Positions 9,603 to 18,044 of a DNA stretch of 32,151 bases are shown one piece after another. The notes below the pieces were generated by a model, which made no database searches, was not told where the DNA came from, and saw only the letters and a program-made list of their open reading frames with translations. How positions within the stretch are numbered: position 1 is the stretch's first letter; every line of letters starts with the position of its first letter. The stretch is from positions 1 through 32,151 of the forward strand of contig DYKL01000005.1 in NCBI GenBank assembly GCA_020722645.1, given 5' to 3'. A program made the translations under genes and the position numbers. The DNA is from Acetofilamentum sp. Its GTDB lineage: Bacteria > Bacteroidota > Bacteroidia > Bacteroidales > JAFGUD01.

Positions 9603-9632
9603 CAACTTATAGACACTTACAGGGGAGGCTTT
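9603..9632 (-). repeat. Dispersed copy of the CCTGnnCTGTAAG repeat, reverse orientation
   Basis: Reverse complement ttaaagcctcccctgtaagtgtctataagt compared with tttaaggcctgccctgtaagggtctataaa at 901-930. Confidence 0.7.
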
Positions 9633-9695
9633 AAAAACTTTATGAACTTTAAAAACTTTATGAACTTTAAAAACTTTATGAACTTTAAAAACTTT
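9630..9695 (+). repeat. 18-bp tandem repeat, 3 full copies plus a 12-bp partial copy
   Basis: Unit tttaaaaactttatgaac at 9630, 9648 and 9666; partial tttaaaaacttt at 9684-9695. Confidence 0.97.
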
Positions 9696-9708
9696 CAACT
9701 AATATATT

Positions 9709-11064
9709 GTGGCAAAAAAAACTAAATTTGTTTGTTCAAATTGCGGTGCTAATTCTGCAACTTGGCTCGGCAAATGTCCTGTTTGCGGAGAATGGAACAC
9801 TTACGAAGAAGAAATAGTTATTTCATCAAAAAACGTTTCAAAAAGCATAAATACTTCTGCTGCCAAGCCGATTTTAATAAAAGAAATCAGCTCAAAACCA
9901 GAACAAAGGATTGATACAAAAAATTTGGAATTGAACAGAGTTCTTGGTGGCGGGATAATTTCGGGATCTCTAATTTTACTAGGCGGTGAACCGGGAATCG
10001 GCAAATCAACCCTCGCTTTGCAGGTTGCTCTTAGCCTTAACATTCCTGTTTTGTACATTTCAGGCGAAGAGAGTTTGCAACAAATTAAACTTCGAGCTCA
10101 AAGAATTAATCCCGAAAGCGAAAATTGCTTTGTACTTTCAGAAGTAAATTTGGAAAATATTTTGCTTAACATAGATTCTCTGAAACCACAACTTGTTGTT
10201 ATAGACTCTATACAAACAATTCAAAGCGAAAAAATTGAGTCAACTCCCGGAAGTGTTTCGCAAGTTCGTGAATGCACAACTATAATTCAAAGATACGCAA
10301 AACAGACAGATATACCGTTTATTATTATCGGTCATATCAACAAAGAAGGTAGCATAGCCGGACCAAAAATATTAGAGCATATAGTTGATACCGTACTTCA
10401 GTTTGAAGGCGACAGAAACTTTATGTACAGGATTTTACGTGGCATGAAAAACCGTTTTGGTTCAACTTCTGAAATAGGTATTTTTGAAATGAAAAACACA
10501 GGTCTAATCGAAATTAACAATCCTTCTGAACTGCTTATGTCTCAGGGCAATCAAGAAGTAAGCGGCGTAACTATTGCCGCAACACTCGAAGGAGCGAGAC
10601 CTTTATTGATTGAAATTCAGGCACTTGTCAGCACTGCTGTTTACGGAACACCACAAAGAAGCAGCACAACATTCGACATTCGCCGATTAAATATGCTTCT
10701 TGCTGTTTTAGAAAAAAGAGCCGGTTTCAGACTTTCCACAAAAGACGTTTTTTTGAATATTGCCGGTGGATTAAGAGTTTTTGATACAGCTCTTGATTTA
10801 GCTGTTATTGCATCTGTTCTATCATCTGATTTGGATTTATCAATTCCAAAAAATGTTTGTTTTGCCGGTGAAATTGGATTATCCGGCGAAGTCAGACCTG
10901 TCAGCAGAATTGAACAAAGAATCAGCGAAGCACAAAAATTAGGCTTAAAAGAAATTTATATTTCTAAATATACAAAAGGGGTAGAATACAATCGTTATAA
11001 TATTAAAGTTGTTTTAGTTTCAAAGGTCGAAGAAGTTTTTAAAAATTTATTCGGCAGAAAATAA
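9709..11064 (+). CDS. radA: DNA repair protein RadA
   Basis: CSNCGANSATWLGKCPVCGEWNT zinc finger; GGEPGIGKSTL Walker A; KNRFGSTSEIGIFEM RadA motif; C-terminal Lon-like domain. GTG start. Confidence 0.97.
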   Translation: MAKKTKFVCSNCGANSATWLGKCPVCGEWNTYEEEIVISSKNVSKSINTSAAKPILIKEISSKPEQRIDTKNLELNRVLGGGIISGSLILLGGEPGIGKSTLALQVALSLNIPVLYISGEESLQQIKLRAQRINPESENCFVLSEVNLENILLNIDSLKPQLVVIDSIQTIQSEKIESTPGSVSQVRECTTIIQRYAKQTDIPFIIIGHINKEGSIAGPKILEHIVDTVLQFEGDRNFMYRILRGMKNRFGSTSEIGIFEMKNTGLIEINNPSELLMSQGNQEVSGVTIAATLEGARPLLIEIQALVSTAVYGTPQRSSTTFDIRRLNMLLAVLEKRAGFRLSTKDVFLNIAGGLRVFDTALDLAVIASVLSSDLDLSIPKNVCFAGEIGLSGEVRPVSRIEQRISEAQKLGLKEIYISKYTKGVEYNRYNIKVVLVSKVEEVFKNLFGRK

Positions 11065-11073
11065 AAATTTTAT

Positions 11074-11081
11074 TACTTTTG
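11074..11081 (+). promoter_or_regulatory. Bacteroidota-type -7 box (TAnnTTTG) for tRNA-Arg
   Basis: TACTTTTG ending 4 nt before the mature tRNA 5' end. Confidence 0.5.
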
Positions 11082-11085
11082 CAGC

Positions 11086-11159
11086 GGCTCCGTAGCTCAA
11101 CTGAATAGAGCATCAGACTTCGGATCTGAGGGCTGCGGGTTTGAATCCCGCCGGAGTCA
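11086..11159 (+). tRNA. tRNA-Arg (anticodon TCG)
   Basis: Acceptor GGCTCCG/CGGAGTC; D arm TAGCTCAACTGAATAGAGC; anticodon arm CAGA-CTTCGGA-TCTG; T arm GCGGGTTTGAATCCCGC; 3' CCA not encoded. Confidence 0.95.
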
Positions 11160-11190
11160 CTATTGAGTTAAAAGTTAATAAAGTTCATAG

Positions 11191-11342
11191 TTATACTAAA
11201 CCGCTTCCAAAATTTGTAAATTAACGTATATAGTTTTTTTGAATTTGTAATCCGAAAAGTCCTATAAATCAGCTGATTAGTTAAATTCGGATTACAAATC
11301 CGAATTAGCAATGTTATGAAATCTTGCGGCGGCTTAGTATAA
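11191..11342. mobile_element. MITE-like element with terminal and internal inverted repeats
   Basis: Left end TTATACTAAACCGC and reverse complement of the right end TTATACTAAGCCGC; internal IR TTTGTAATCCGAA / TTCGGATTACAAA; no ORF. Confidence 0.65.
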
Positions 11343-11485
11343 AAGTTTATGTTGATTTTAATTTATTTTTTTTAGGTGGAATTTGGACTAAATTAAAACA
11401 CACGCAAAATCCTATAACTTATTCTTACCTTTTTTAAAATTTTCTAAATATGTTTTTAAATATTTTTGGATAATATTGTTCTAAA

Positions 11486-11493
11486 TACATTTG
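11486..11493 (+). promoter_or_regulatory. Bacteroidota-type -7 box (TACATTTG) upstream of the Hyf/Ehr-like operon
   Basis: TACATTTG at 11486-11493, with TATTTTTG at 11461-11468 also fitting TAnnTTTG; both precede ATG 11544. Confidence 0.45.
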
Positions 11494-11543
11494 CCGCCAT
11501 TTTTAATTTTTTCTTATTTATTATTAAATATAACATAAACAAA

Positions 11544-13526
11544 ATGAAAGAACTTTTTATTATATTAATATCATTATTAAGCTTAAGTATTTTTATTGTT
11601 CCGAAAAAAATGCAATACTTTTTAATGCTGATTAGCCAGATAATTCTAATGCTTTTTTCCGGTTATTTTGCTTTTTTAGCTTTTAATGGTAATCAAACGA
11701 TACAAATCAAACTTTTCAGTATTCTGGGGAATGATGTAAACATTATTGCAGACAGCCTTTCTGCATTTTTTATATTTGTCATCAATTTAACCGTTTTTAC
11801 AGGTTCTTTATATGCTTATGGCTATTTAAAACCTTATCGTGATGTTAAAACAAAAACTGAAATGGCTTGGCATTATTTCAATTTTCTGCTTTTGCATATT
11901 TCAATGTTAATGGTTGTTGTTTTACGTGAAGGTATTAGCTTTTTGTTTTTTTGGGAATTAATGTCGGTATCTACATTTTTTCTTATTCTTTTTGATTCAG
12001 AAAGCCAAGAAAATAAAAAAGCAGGTATTAAATTTTTAATTCAAATGCACATTGCTTTTTTTATACTTATTGCCACTTTTTTAATAATTAGTCTAAAAAC
12101 AAACCAAAGTATTGGCTTTGATAGTTTAACAGCCTATTTTAACACCTTTCCTGTTTTTCCTTTATTTTTAATGTTTTTTATAGGATTTGGAATTAAAGCA
12201 GGTTTTATACCACTGCATACTTGGTTACCACACGCACATCCGGCTGCTCCTTCTCACATTTCGGGTGTTATGAGCGGTGTTATGATTAAAATGGGGATTT
12301 ATGGAATTTTGAGAGTTATAACCTATATTCACACAAATCTTTTATCAATTGGTGTTTTAATACTCATTATTTCTATATATTCAGGTATTATCGGTGTTAT
12401 TATTGCTATTGTTCAACACGATTTTAAAAAATTATTAGCTTATCACAGTATCGAAAACATTGGAATAATTGGAATAGGAATAGGATTTGGTGTCATAGGC
12501 ATTGCTGTAAATAACCCGATATTGGCTTGTCTGGGATTTGCAGGCGGCTTATTGCACATTCTTAATCATTCACTTTTCAAATCTTTGCTTTTTTATTCTG
12601 CCGGTAGTGTTTACCAACAAACTCACACAAGAAATATTGAACAATTAGGCGGTTTAGGTAAAAAAATGCCAGCAACAGCATTATTTTTCCTTATCGGTGC
12701 TGCTGCTATTTCAGGTTTACCTCCTTTTAATGGTTTTATTTCCGAATTTCTAATTTACGGCGGATTATTCAAATCTTTATCTAATAATAACTTTATATTT
12801 ACTTTTACACTTTTAAGCGGCATTATTGCATTAGTAATTATTGGGGGTTTAGCTGTTTTTTGTTTTACTAAAGTATTCAGCATAATTTTTCTGGGTAATG
12901 CAAGAAGTAAAGACACTGAAAAAGCATCTGAAGTTAAAAAAATTATGCTTTTACCTAAATTAATTATTACTCTTGTTATTGTTTTTATAGGCTTTTTCCC
13001 GTTTTTAATTTTAAAACCTCTTTCTATATTAACAGGAACTTTTATTGAAAACACTTCTTTTTTATTCAATATCGAAGGTATTATGACGAATATTTCAATA
13101 ACAGTTGGCATTCTTGTAGTTTTAATTGCAATTTTATGGTTTATAAAGAAACAATTTTATAAAAAACAATCAAAAACAATTGAAACAACCTGGGGTTGCG
13201 GATATACGGGTGCTAATCCTGCTGTTCATCAATACACAGCTACTTCTTATGCTAATTATATTGTCAGAAAAGCAAAATATATTGTTGGGGTCAAAAAACA
13301 CTTCAAACCTATCGAAAAAGATGATATTTTCCCCGAAAAAACTGAATTTGAGACACATAGCTCTGATGTATTCGAGGAAAAAACAATTTTGAAACCTGTT
13401 AATAAAATATTAAATTTTCTTGAAAAAATTGCAGTATTTCAAACCGGAAATATTCAGCATTACCTTTTATACGCATTGTTTTTTATTTTTCTTATTTCAA
13501 TTTTAACAATACTAAAAATTATATAA
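11544..13526 (+). CDS. HyfB-like proton-conducting membrane subunit (NuoL/MrpA-type antiporter family)
   Basis: FFWELMSVSTFFLIL; PLHTWLPHAHPAAPSHISGVMSGVMIKMGIYGILRV; HILNHSLFKSLLFYSAGSV; hydrophilic C-terminal region TWGCGYTGANPAVHQYTATSYANY typical of HyfB. ATG 11544 preferred over TTG 11466. Confidence 0.9.
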   Translation: MKELFIILISLLSLSIFIVPKKMQYFLMLISQIILMLFSGYFAFLAFNGNQTIQIKLFSILGNDVNIIADSLSAFFIFVINLTVFTGSLYAYGYLKPYRDVKTKTEMAWHYFNFLLLHISMLMVVVLREGISFLFFWELMSVSTFFLILFDSESQENKKAGIKFLIQMHIAFFILIATFLIISLKTNQSIGFDSLTAYFNTFPVFPLFLMFFIGFGIKAGFIPLHTWLPHAHPAAPSHISGVMSGVMIKMGIYGILRVITYIHTNLLSIGVLILIISIYSGIIGVIIAIVQHDFKKLLAYHSIENIGIIGIGIGFGVIGIAVNNPILACLGFAGGLLHILNHSLFKSLLFYSAGSVYQQTHTRNIEQLGGLGKKMPATALFFLIGAAAISGLPPFNGFISEFLIYGGLFKSLSNNNFIFTFTLLSGIIALVIIGGLAVFCFTKVFSIIFLGNARSKDTEKASEVKKIMLLPKLIITLVIVFIGFFPFLILKPLSILTGTFIENTSFLFNIEGIMTNISITVGILVVLIAILWFIKKQFYKKQSKTIETTWGCGYTGANPAVHQYTATSYANYIVRKAKYIVGVKKHFKPIEKDDIFPEKTEFETHSSDVFEEKTILKPVNKILNFLEKIAVFQTGNIQHYLLYALFFIFLISILTILKII

Positions 13527-13527
13527 A

Positions 13528-14442
13528 ATGGGCATTAGCATAATTTTAATAATAATTACCGCATTGTTGTTTCCCGGAATTGTAACTTTTGCCAAAACAA
13601 AAATTGTAGGTAGAAAAGGTCCAAAAATTATTCAACCTATTTACGACCTTTTTAAACTTTTTAAAAAAAGGAATGTTTATAGTCAGACAAGCGGAATTAT
13701 TTTTCAAATTGCTCCGATTATATACTTTGCAACTGTTTTTTTAGCCGCATTTTTTATACCGATTGGCAATTACAAAGCAATCATATCTTTTAACGGCGAT
13801 TTTGTTTTATTTGCATATTTACTCGGATTCGGAAGATTTATGATGATTCTTGCCGCTATGGACACAGGCAGCGGCTTCGAAGGTATGGGGGCTAATAGAG
13901 AAGCTTTTTATTCTTTACTTGCTGAACCAGCATTTTTTATTATTTTTTCCTCGGTTGCACTAATGACCGGACATACTTCTTTTTACGATATTTTTAATAA
14001 TTTGCATATAGAAACTGCTTTGTCTTATTTTGTGGCAGCTTTATCAATTTATATTTTATTTTGGGTTTCAATGGTAGAAAACAGCCGAATGCCGGTTGAT
14101 GACCCCAAAACTCACCTCGAATTAACTATGGTTCACGAAGTTATGGTGCTTGACCACAGCGGATTTGAGCTTGCTTTGATTCAGCTTGCAGGTGGTCTGA
14201 AATTTGCAATTTTTGGAACTTTGATTTATAATTTTATTCTGCCTATTCAAAATAATTTTTTAGCTAATTTAATTTTGTTTCCTATTGTTATACTGATTTA
14301 CGCCCTTTTAGTTGCTGTTTCTGAATCTTATAAAGCAAGAAATAAAATGCAAAAAAATGCTCAATGGATAATTACTTTGTCAGCTATTTCAATTGTTGTT
14401 TTTTTATCTGTTTTAATAATAACCGAAAAAATAATTTTTTAA
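13528..14442 (+). CDS. HyfC/NuoH-like membrane subunit
   Basis: GRKGPKIIQPIYDLFKLFKK; FGRFMMILAAMDTGSGFEGMGANREAFYSLLAEPAFF; VENSRMPVDDPKTHLELTMVHEVMVLDHSG. Confidence 0.92.
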   Translation: MGISIILIIITALLFPGIVTFAKTKIVGRKGPKIIQPIYDLFKLFKKRNVYSQTSGIIFQIAPIIYFATVFLAAFFIPIGNYKAIISFNGDFVLFAYLLGFGRFMMILAAMDTGSGFEGMGANREAFYSLLAEPAFFIIFSSVALMTGHTSFYDIFNNLHIETALSYFVAALSIYILFWVSMVENSRMPVDDPKTHLELTMVHEVMVLDHSGFELALIQLAGGLKFAIFGTLIYNFILPIQNNFLANLILFPIVILIYALLVAVSESYKARNKMQKNAQWIITLSAISIVVFLSVLIITEKIIF

Positions 14443-14443
14443 A

Positions 14444-15073
14444 ATGAACCTAATACTTCTTATAATTTTAATGGCATCTCTTGTCTATTTTTTTCTGACC
14501 GAAAGAACTTCTAATTATGTAAAAATTTTGACATTACAAGGGACTTTACTTTTTGCAATAGCATTGATTAACTTAATTGACATCAGTACGCTTGCATTAA
14601 TTTTAATTCTACTTGAAACAATTATAATAAAAGCTATTATCGTTCCTCAATTCTTAAACCAATTAAGACGAACAAATAACTTGAGGCGTGTTGCTCAAAG
14701 TCAGGTTGCTGTTTTTTATTCAATTATTTTAATTGTCTCTATTATAATTATCAGTTTTTTTGCTGCATATTACGTTAAAAATCAATATATTCAATTAAGT
14801 TTTTTTACTGTTTCAATTTCCACGGTTTTAGGAGGAATCTATTTTATTATAATTCACAAAAATCTTTTTAATCACATAGTAGGTTTTTTGATTATTGAAA
14901 ATGGTGCTTTTTTATTGTCGCTTGCTGTTGGCGGCGAATTTCCTTTTTTGGTCAGTATGGCTGTTTTGATAGATATTCTTATGGCTGTGCTTATAATTGG
15001 TGTTTTTGTTAATAAAATAGGCAGCACTTTTGGAGATATGTCTATTTCAAGTTTAAATAAAATAAAAGATTGA
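14444..15073 (+). CDS. HyfE-like (NuoK-like) hydrogenase-4 component E family membrane subunit
   Basis: LETIIIKAIIVPQFLNQL; VGFLIIENGAFLLSLAVGGEFPFLVSMAVLIDILMAVLIIGVFVNKI; position between HyfC-like and HyfF-like genes. Confidence 0.85.
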   Translation: MNLILLIILMASLVYFFLTERTSNYVKILTLQGTLLFAIALINLIDISTLALILILLETIIIKAIIVPQFLNQLRRTNNLRRVAQSQVAVFYSIILIVSIIIISFFAAYYVKNQYIQLSFFTVSISTVLGGIYFIIIHKNLFNHIVGFLIIENGAFLLSLAVGGEFPFLVSMAVLIDILMAVLIIGVFVNKIGSTFGDMSISSLNKIKD

Positions 15074-16500
15074 TGATGATAATATTATATTTTCTGATAG
15101 TATCGGCAGTTTTTGCTTCTCTTTCGTTTTTTATTAAGAACAAAATTCTGCATATTATAATTGCTGTTTTTTACAGTTTTATGCAAATAGGGCTGACTAT
15201 TTATGCTTATTTGAATATCAACAATTTTGATTCTGTTTATTTTAAATTTGACAGCTTATCTATTTTATTGAACGGACTGTTAAATATCATTCTGATTCCT
15301 GTTTTATTTCACAGCAAATATTATATAGAAAGACACGTTGCTACAATTAAAAACAGGGGACGATTTATAACTATGATAATAATTCTCTCTTCTGCTTTGA
15401 GTAGTATCTATTTTACCGACAATGTCGTTCTTGTTTGGGTATGTTTGGAAATCACAACCATTTGCGTTACATTTTTGATTTATCACGAAAGATACATCGC
15501 TGCATTAGAAGCCGCTTGGAAGTATTTGTTTATTTCATCGTTCGGAATTACCATTGCCTTTTTGGGTATATTATTTTTATCAGTTCAAGGTAACAATGCT
15601 AACGAAGTTTCTCTTTCTTTTACTCATCTGAACTCAATTGCACATAATATTGACCCGTTATTTTTAAAAATAGCCTTTTTATTGTTAATAACAGGTTACA
15701 GTATAAAAATCAACGTTTTCCCTTTGTATGCTGCCACTATTGATGCCAAAACGACTGCTCCTTTTGCAGTAAATGCAATAACATCTACTGCTTTAATTAA
15801 CGGAGGCTTTATTGCAGTTTTCCGAATTTATGCAATTATTTCAAAAACAGATTCTTTCAAATGGGTTCAAAATATTTTGTTTATTGTTGGGATAATAAGC
15901 TTGTTTATTGTTAGCATTCAATTATTTAAGGTAAGAAGATTTAAAAGAATGTTTGCTTTTTCAAGTATGGAGCATCTTGCGTTAATTTTTATTGCAATTT
16001 CATTAGGAAAAATAGGCTTATATGCGGCTATGTTGCATTTAGTATTTCATACACTTTCAAAAACAGGTGTATTTTTACATTTTGGTCAAATCAGGGCTTT
16101 TTTTCAAAGCGCGTGGATTAAAGATACAGGTGATTATTTCAAAAAAAACGGATTTAGTGCATTAGTTTATATTTTTAGTATTTTAACTATTACTGCTATT
16201 CCTCCTTCGGGTATGTTTGTCAGCGAATTTCTGATATTTAAAGCACTTTTTGAAACAAAACAATACATAACAGCTGTATTGATAATTATTCTTCTGACAA
16301 TTATTGTTTATTTGATATTTAAACATTCTATGCAATTATTATTTGGAAAATTACCCGAAAATTTCAAACAGGAAAATGCAATTGTATCCAAATTTGAGCC
16401 GGTTTCACAGATTTTTTTATTTTCATTAGTAATTTATTTGGCATATTTTCCGCCTGAATTTTTTACTGAACTTATTAAATCTGTTTTACAAATTTTTTAA
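15070..16500 (+). CDS. HyfF-like proton-conducting membrane subunit (NuoN/M-type)
   Basis: SKYYIERH; VWVCLEITTICVTFLIYHE; GYSIKINVFPLYAATIDAKTTAPFAVNAITSTALI; MLHLVFHTLSKTGVFLHFGQI. 4-bp ATGA overlap with the upstream gene. Confidence 0.9.
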   Translation: MMMIILYFLIVSAVFASLSFFIKNKILHIIIAVFYSFMQIGLTIYAYLNINNFDSVYFKFDSLSILLNGLLNIILIPVLFHSKYYIERHVATIKNRGRFITMIIILSSALSSIYFTDNVVLVWVCLEITTICVTFLIYHERYIAALEAAWKYLFISSFGITIAFLGILFLSVQGNNANEVSLSFTHLNSIAHNIDPLFLKIAFLLLITGYSIKINVFPLYAATIDAKTTAPFAVNAITSTALINGGFIAVFRIYAIISKTDSFKWVQNILFIVGIISLFIVSIQLFKVRRFKRMFAFSSMEHLALIFIAISLGKIGLYAAMLHLVFHTLSKTGVFLHFGQIRAFFQSAWIKDTGDYFKKNGFSALVYIFSILTITAIPPSGMFVSEFLIFKALFETKQYITAVLIIILLTIIVYLIFKHSMQLLFGKLPENFKQENAIVSKFEPVSQIFLFSLVIYLAYFPPEFFTELIKSVLQIF

Positions 16501-16521
16501 TTAATTGTTATATCAGAAACT

Positions 16522-18033
16522 ATGAACAATCTTTGTAAAATAAAAAATAACAACTCAATTTCTTTAAATTCGATACCTGTTTATAAATATTCCGATTTTT
16601 TTAGTAAAGTTGTAGATTTAATGGGTGATGATAACAAACATATTGTCAATTACTTTGCTATACCTGATAAAAATATATTTCGATTTATAGCTTTAATTGC
16701 CGATGATTCAAACAGCGACATAATTATTTTATCTCATATTTTAGAAGAAAATGATAAGAAAGAGTTAGCAGCATTAACCCCAAAAATTAACGCATTACAC
16801 ATATTTGAAAGAGAAATATTTGAAAACTACGGTATTAATTTTATCGGACATCCTTGGTTAAAACCGGTTCGTTTTCCAAAAAATCGCTACAACAAAGAAC
16901 TTCAAATTAACGATTATCCATTCTACAAAATTAACAGCAGTGAGCTGCACGAAGTAGGCGTAGGACCTATACACGCAGGCATTATAGAACCCGGACATTT
17001 CAGATTTATTTGTAACGGTGAAGATGTATTACATCTCGAAATTCAATTAGGCTGGCAACATAGAGGCATTGAAAAGCTAATGCTTGAAAAAAAACAACTT
17101 TTGCAACGAACAATTTTATCTGAATCAATTGCCGGTGATACTTCTGTCGGACATAGCCTTGCTTTTGCTCAAGTTATGGAAACTCTGGCTCAAATTGAGG
17201 TCAGCGAACAACTTAAAATTGAACGCTCATTAGCATTAGAATTAGAAAGAATAGCAATTCACGTAGGAGATATTTCTGCTCTTTGCACTGATGTTGCATA
17301 TAATCTTGGTGCAAATATTTTTGGTATTTTAAGAACTGGCATTATAAATTTCACACAATCCTGGTGCGGAAATCGCCTGGGTAAAAGTATGATACGTGTT
17401 GGCGGGATAAATCTTCCTTTCACTGAAAAACTTAAAATTTCATTATTAGATACTATCGCAAAATTTGAATTTCAATTTTTGGAATTAGCACATCATACTT
17501 ACAGGTTGCCAAGCGTAGAAAACCGCTTTGATAATATAGGAACTGTCTCGGAAAATCAAATCAGAAAAATTGGAGCAGTTGGTATGGCTGCAAGAATGGC
17601 TAATGTAAAACGCGACATCAGGCAATCTCATCCTTTTGCAGGATTTTTTAAATATCCCATAGAACCTGTTGTTTTGCCGAAGGGTGATGTTTTTTCAAGA
17701 TTTCTTTTAAGACGGAAAGAAATTAAAAGTTCAATTGCTTGGATAAAAAATATGTTTGAAAAAGAAAATTTTGATACACCTTCTGAAAAGCCCAAAACAA
17801 GCATTTCATTAATGCCACAAATGTTTGCTGTTTCGCTTACAGAAGGTTGGAGAGGCGAAATTTGTCATTGTGCAGTTACCGACCAAAATGGTGAAATTTG
17901 TTTTTATAAAATTAAAGACCCTTCAATGCACAACTGGAAAGCCCTTGAACTTTCGCTTCGAAATTTGGAAATATCTGATTTCCCGATAAATAACAAAAGT
18001 TATAATTTAAGTTACTGTGGTTTTGACCTTTAA
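16522..18033 (+). CDS. HyfG-like [NiFe]-hydrogenase/NuoCD-related large subunit lacking the NiFe cysteines (Ehr-type)
   Basis: NuoC-like N-terminus (EREIFENYGINFIGHPWLKPVRFP); GPIHAGIIEPGHFRF; LGWQHRGIEKL. The RxCGxC position reads SIAGDTSVGHS and the C-terminal CxxC region reads NLSYCGFDL. Confidence 0.9.
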   Translation: MNNLCKIKNNNSISLNSIPVYKYSDFFSKVVDLMGDDNKHIVNYFAIPDKNIFRFIALIADDSNSDIIILSHILEENDKKELAALTPKINALHIFEREIFENYGINFIGHPWLKPVRFPKNRYNKELQINDYPFYKINSSELHEVGVGPIHAGIIEPGHFRFICNGEDVLHLEIQLGWQHRGIEKLMLEKKQLLQRTILSESIAGDTSVGHSLAFAQVMETLAQIEVSEQLKIERSLALELERIAIHVGDISALCTDVAYNLGANIFGILRTGIINFTQSWCGNRLGKSMIRVGGINLPFTEKLKISLLDTIAKFEFQFLELAHHTYRLPSVENRFDNIGTVSENQIRKIGAVGMAARMANVKRDIRQSHPFAGFFKYPIEPVVLPKGDVFSRFLLRRKEIKSSIAWIKNMFEKENFDTPSEKPKTSISLMPQMFAVSLTEGWRGEICHCAVTDQNGEICFYKIKDPSMHNWKALELSLRNLEISDFPINNKSYNLSYCGFDL

Positions 18034-18044
18034 AATTATCAAAA

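Noticed and set aside
9630-9695. Possible CRISPR array
   Set aside because: The 18-bp units are directly adjacent without spacers, so this is a simple tandem repeat; no other CRISPR-like pattern or cas gene was seen.
11466-11543. TTG-initiated N-terminal extension of the HyfB-like ORF
   Set aside because: The extension overlaps two TAnnTTTG promoter-like boxes, and ATG 11544 gives a typical first TM helix.
13180-13392. Overlapping plus-strand ORF (70 aa) within the HyfB-like gene
   Set aside because: Lies out of frame inside a strongly supported CDS; no recognizable motifs.
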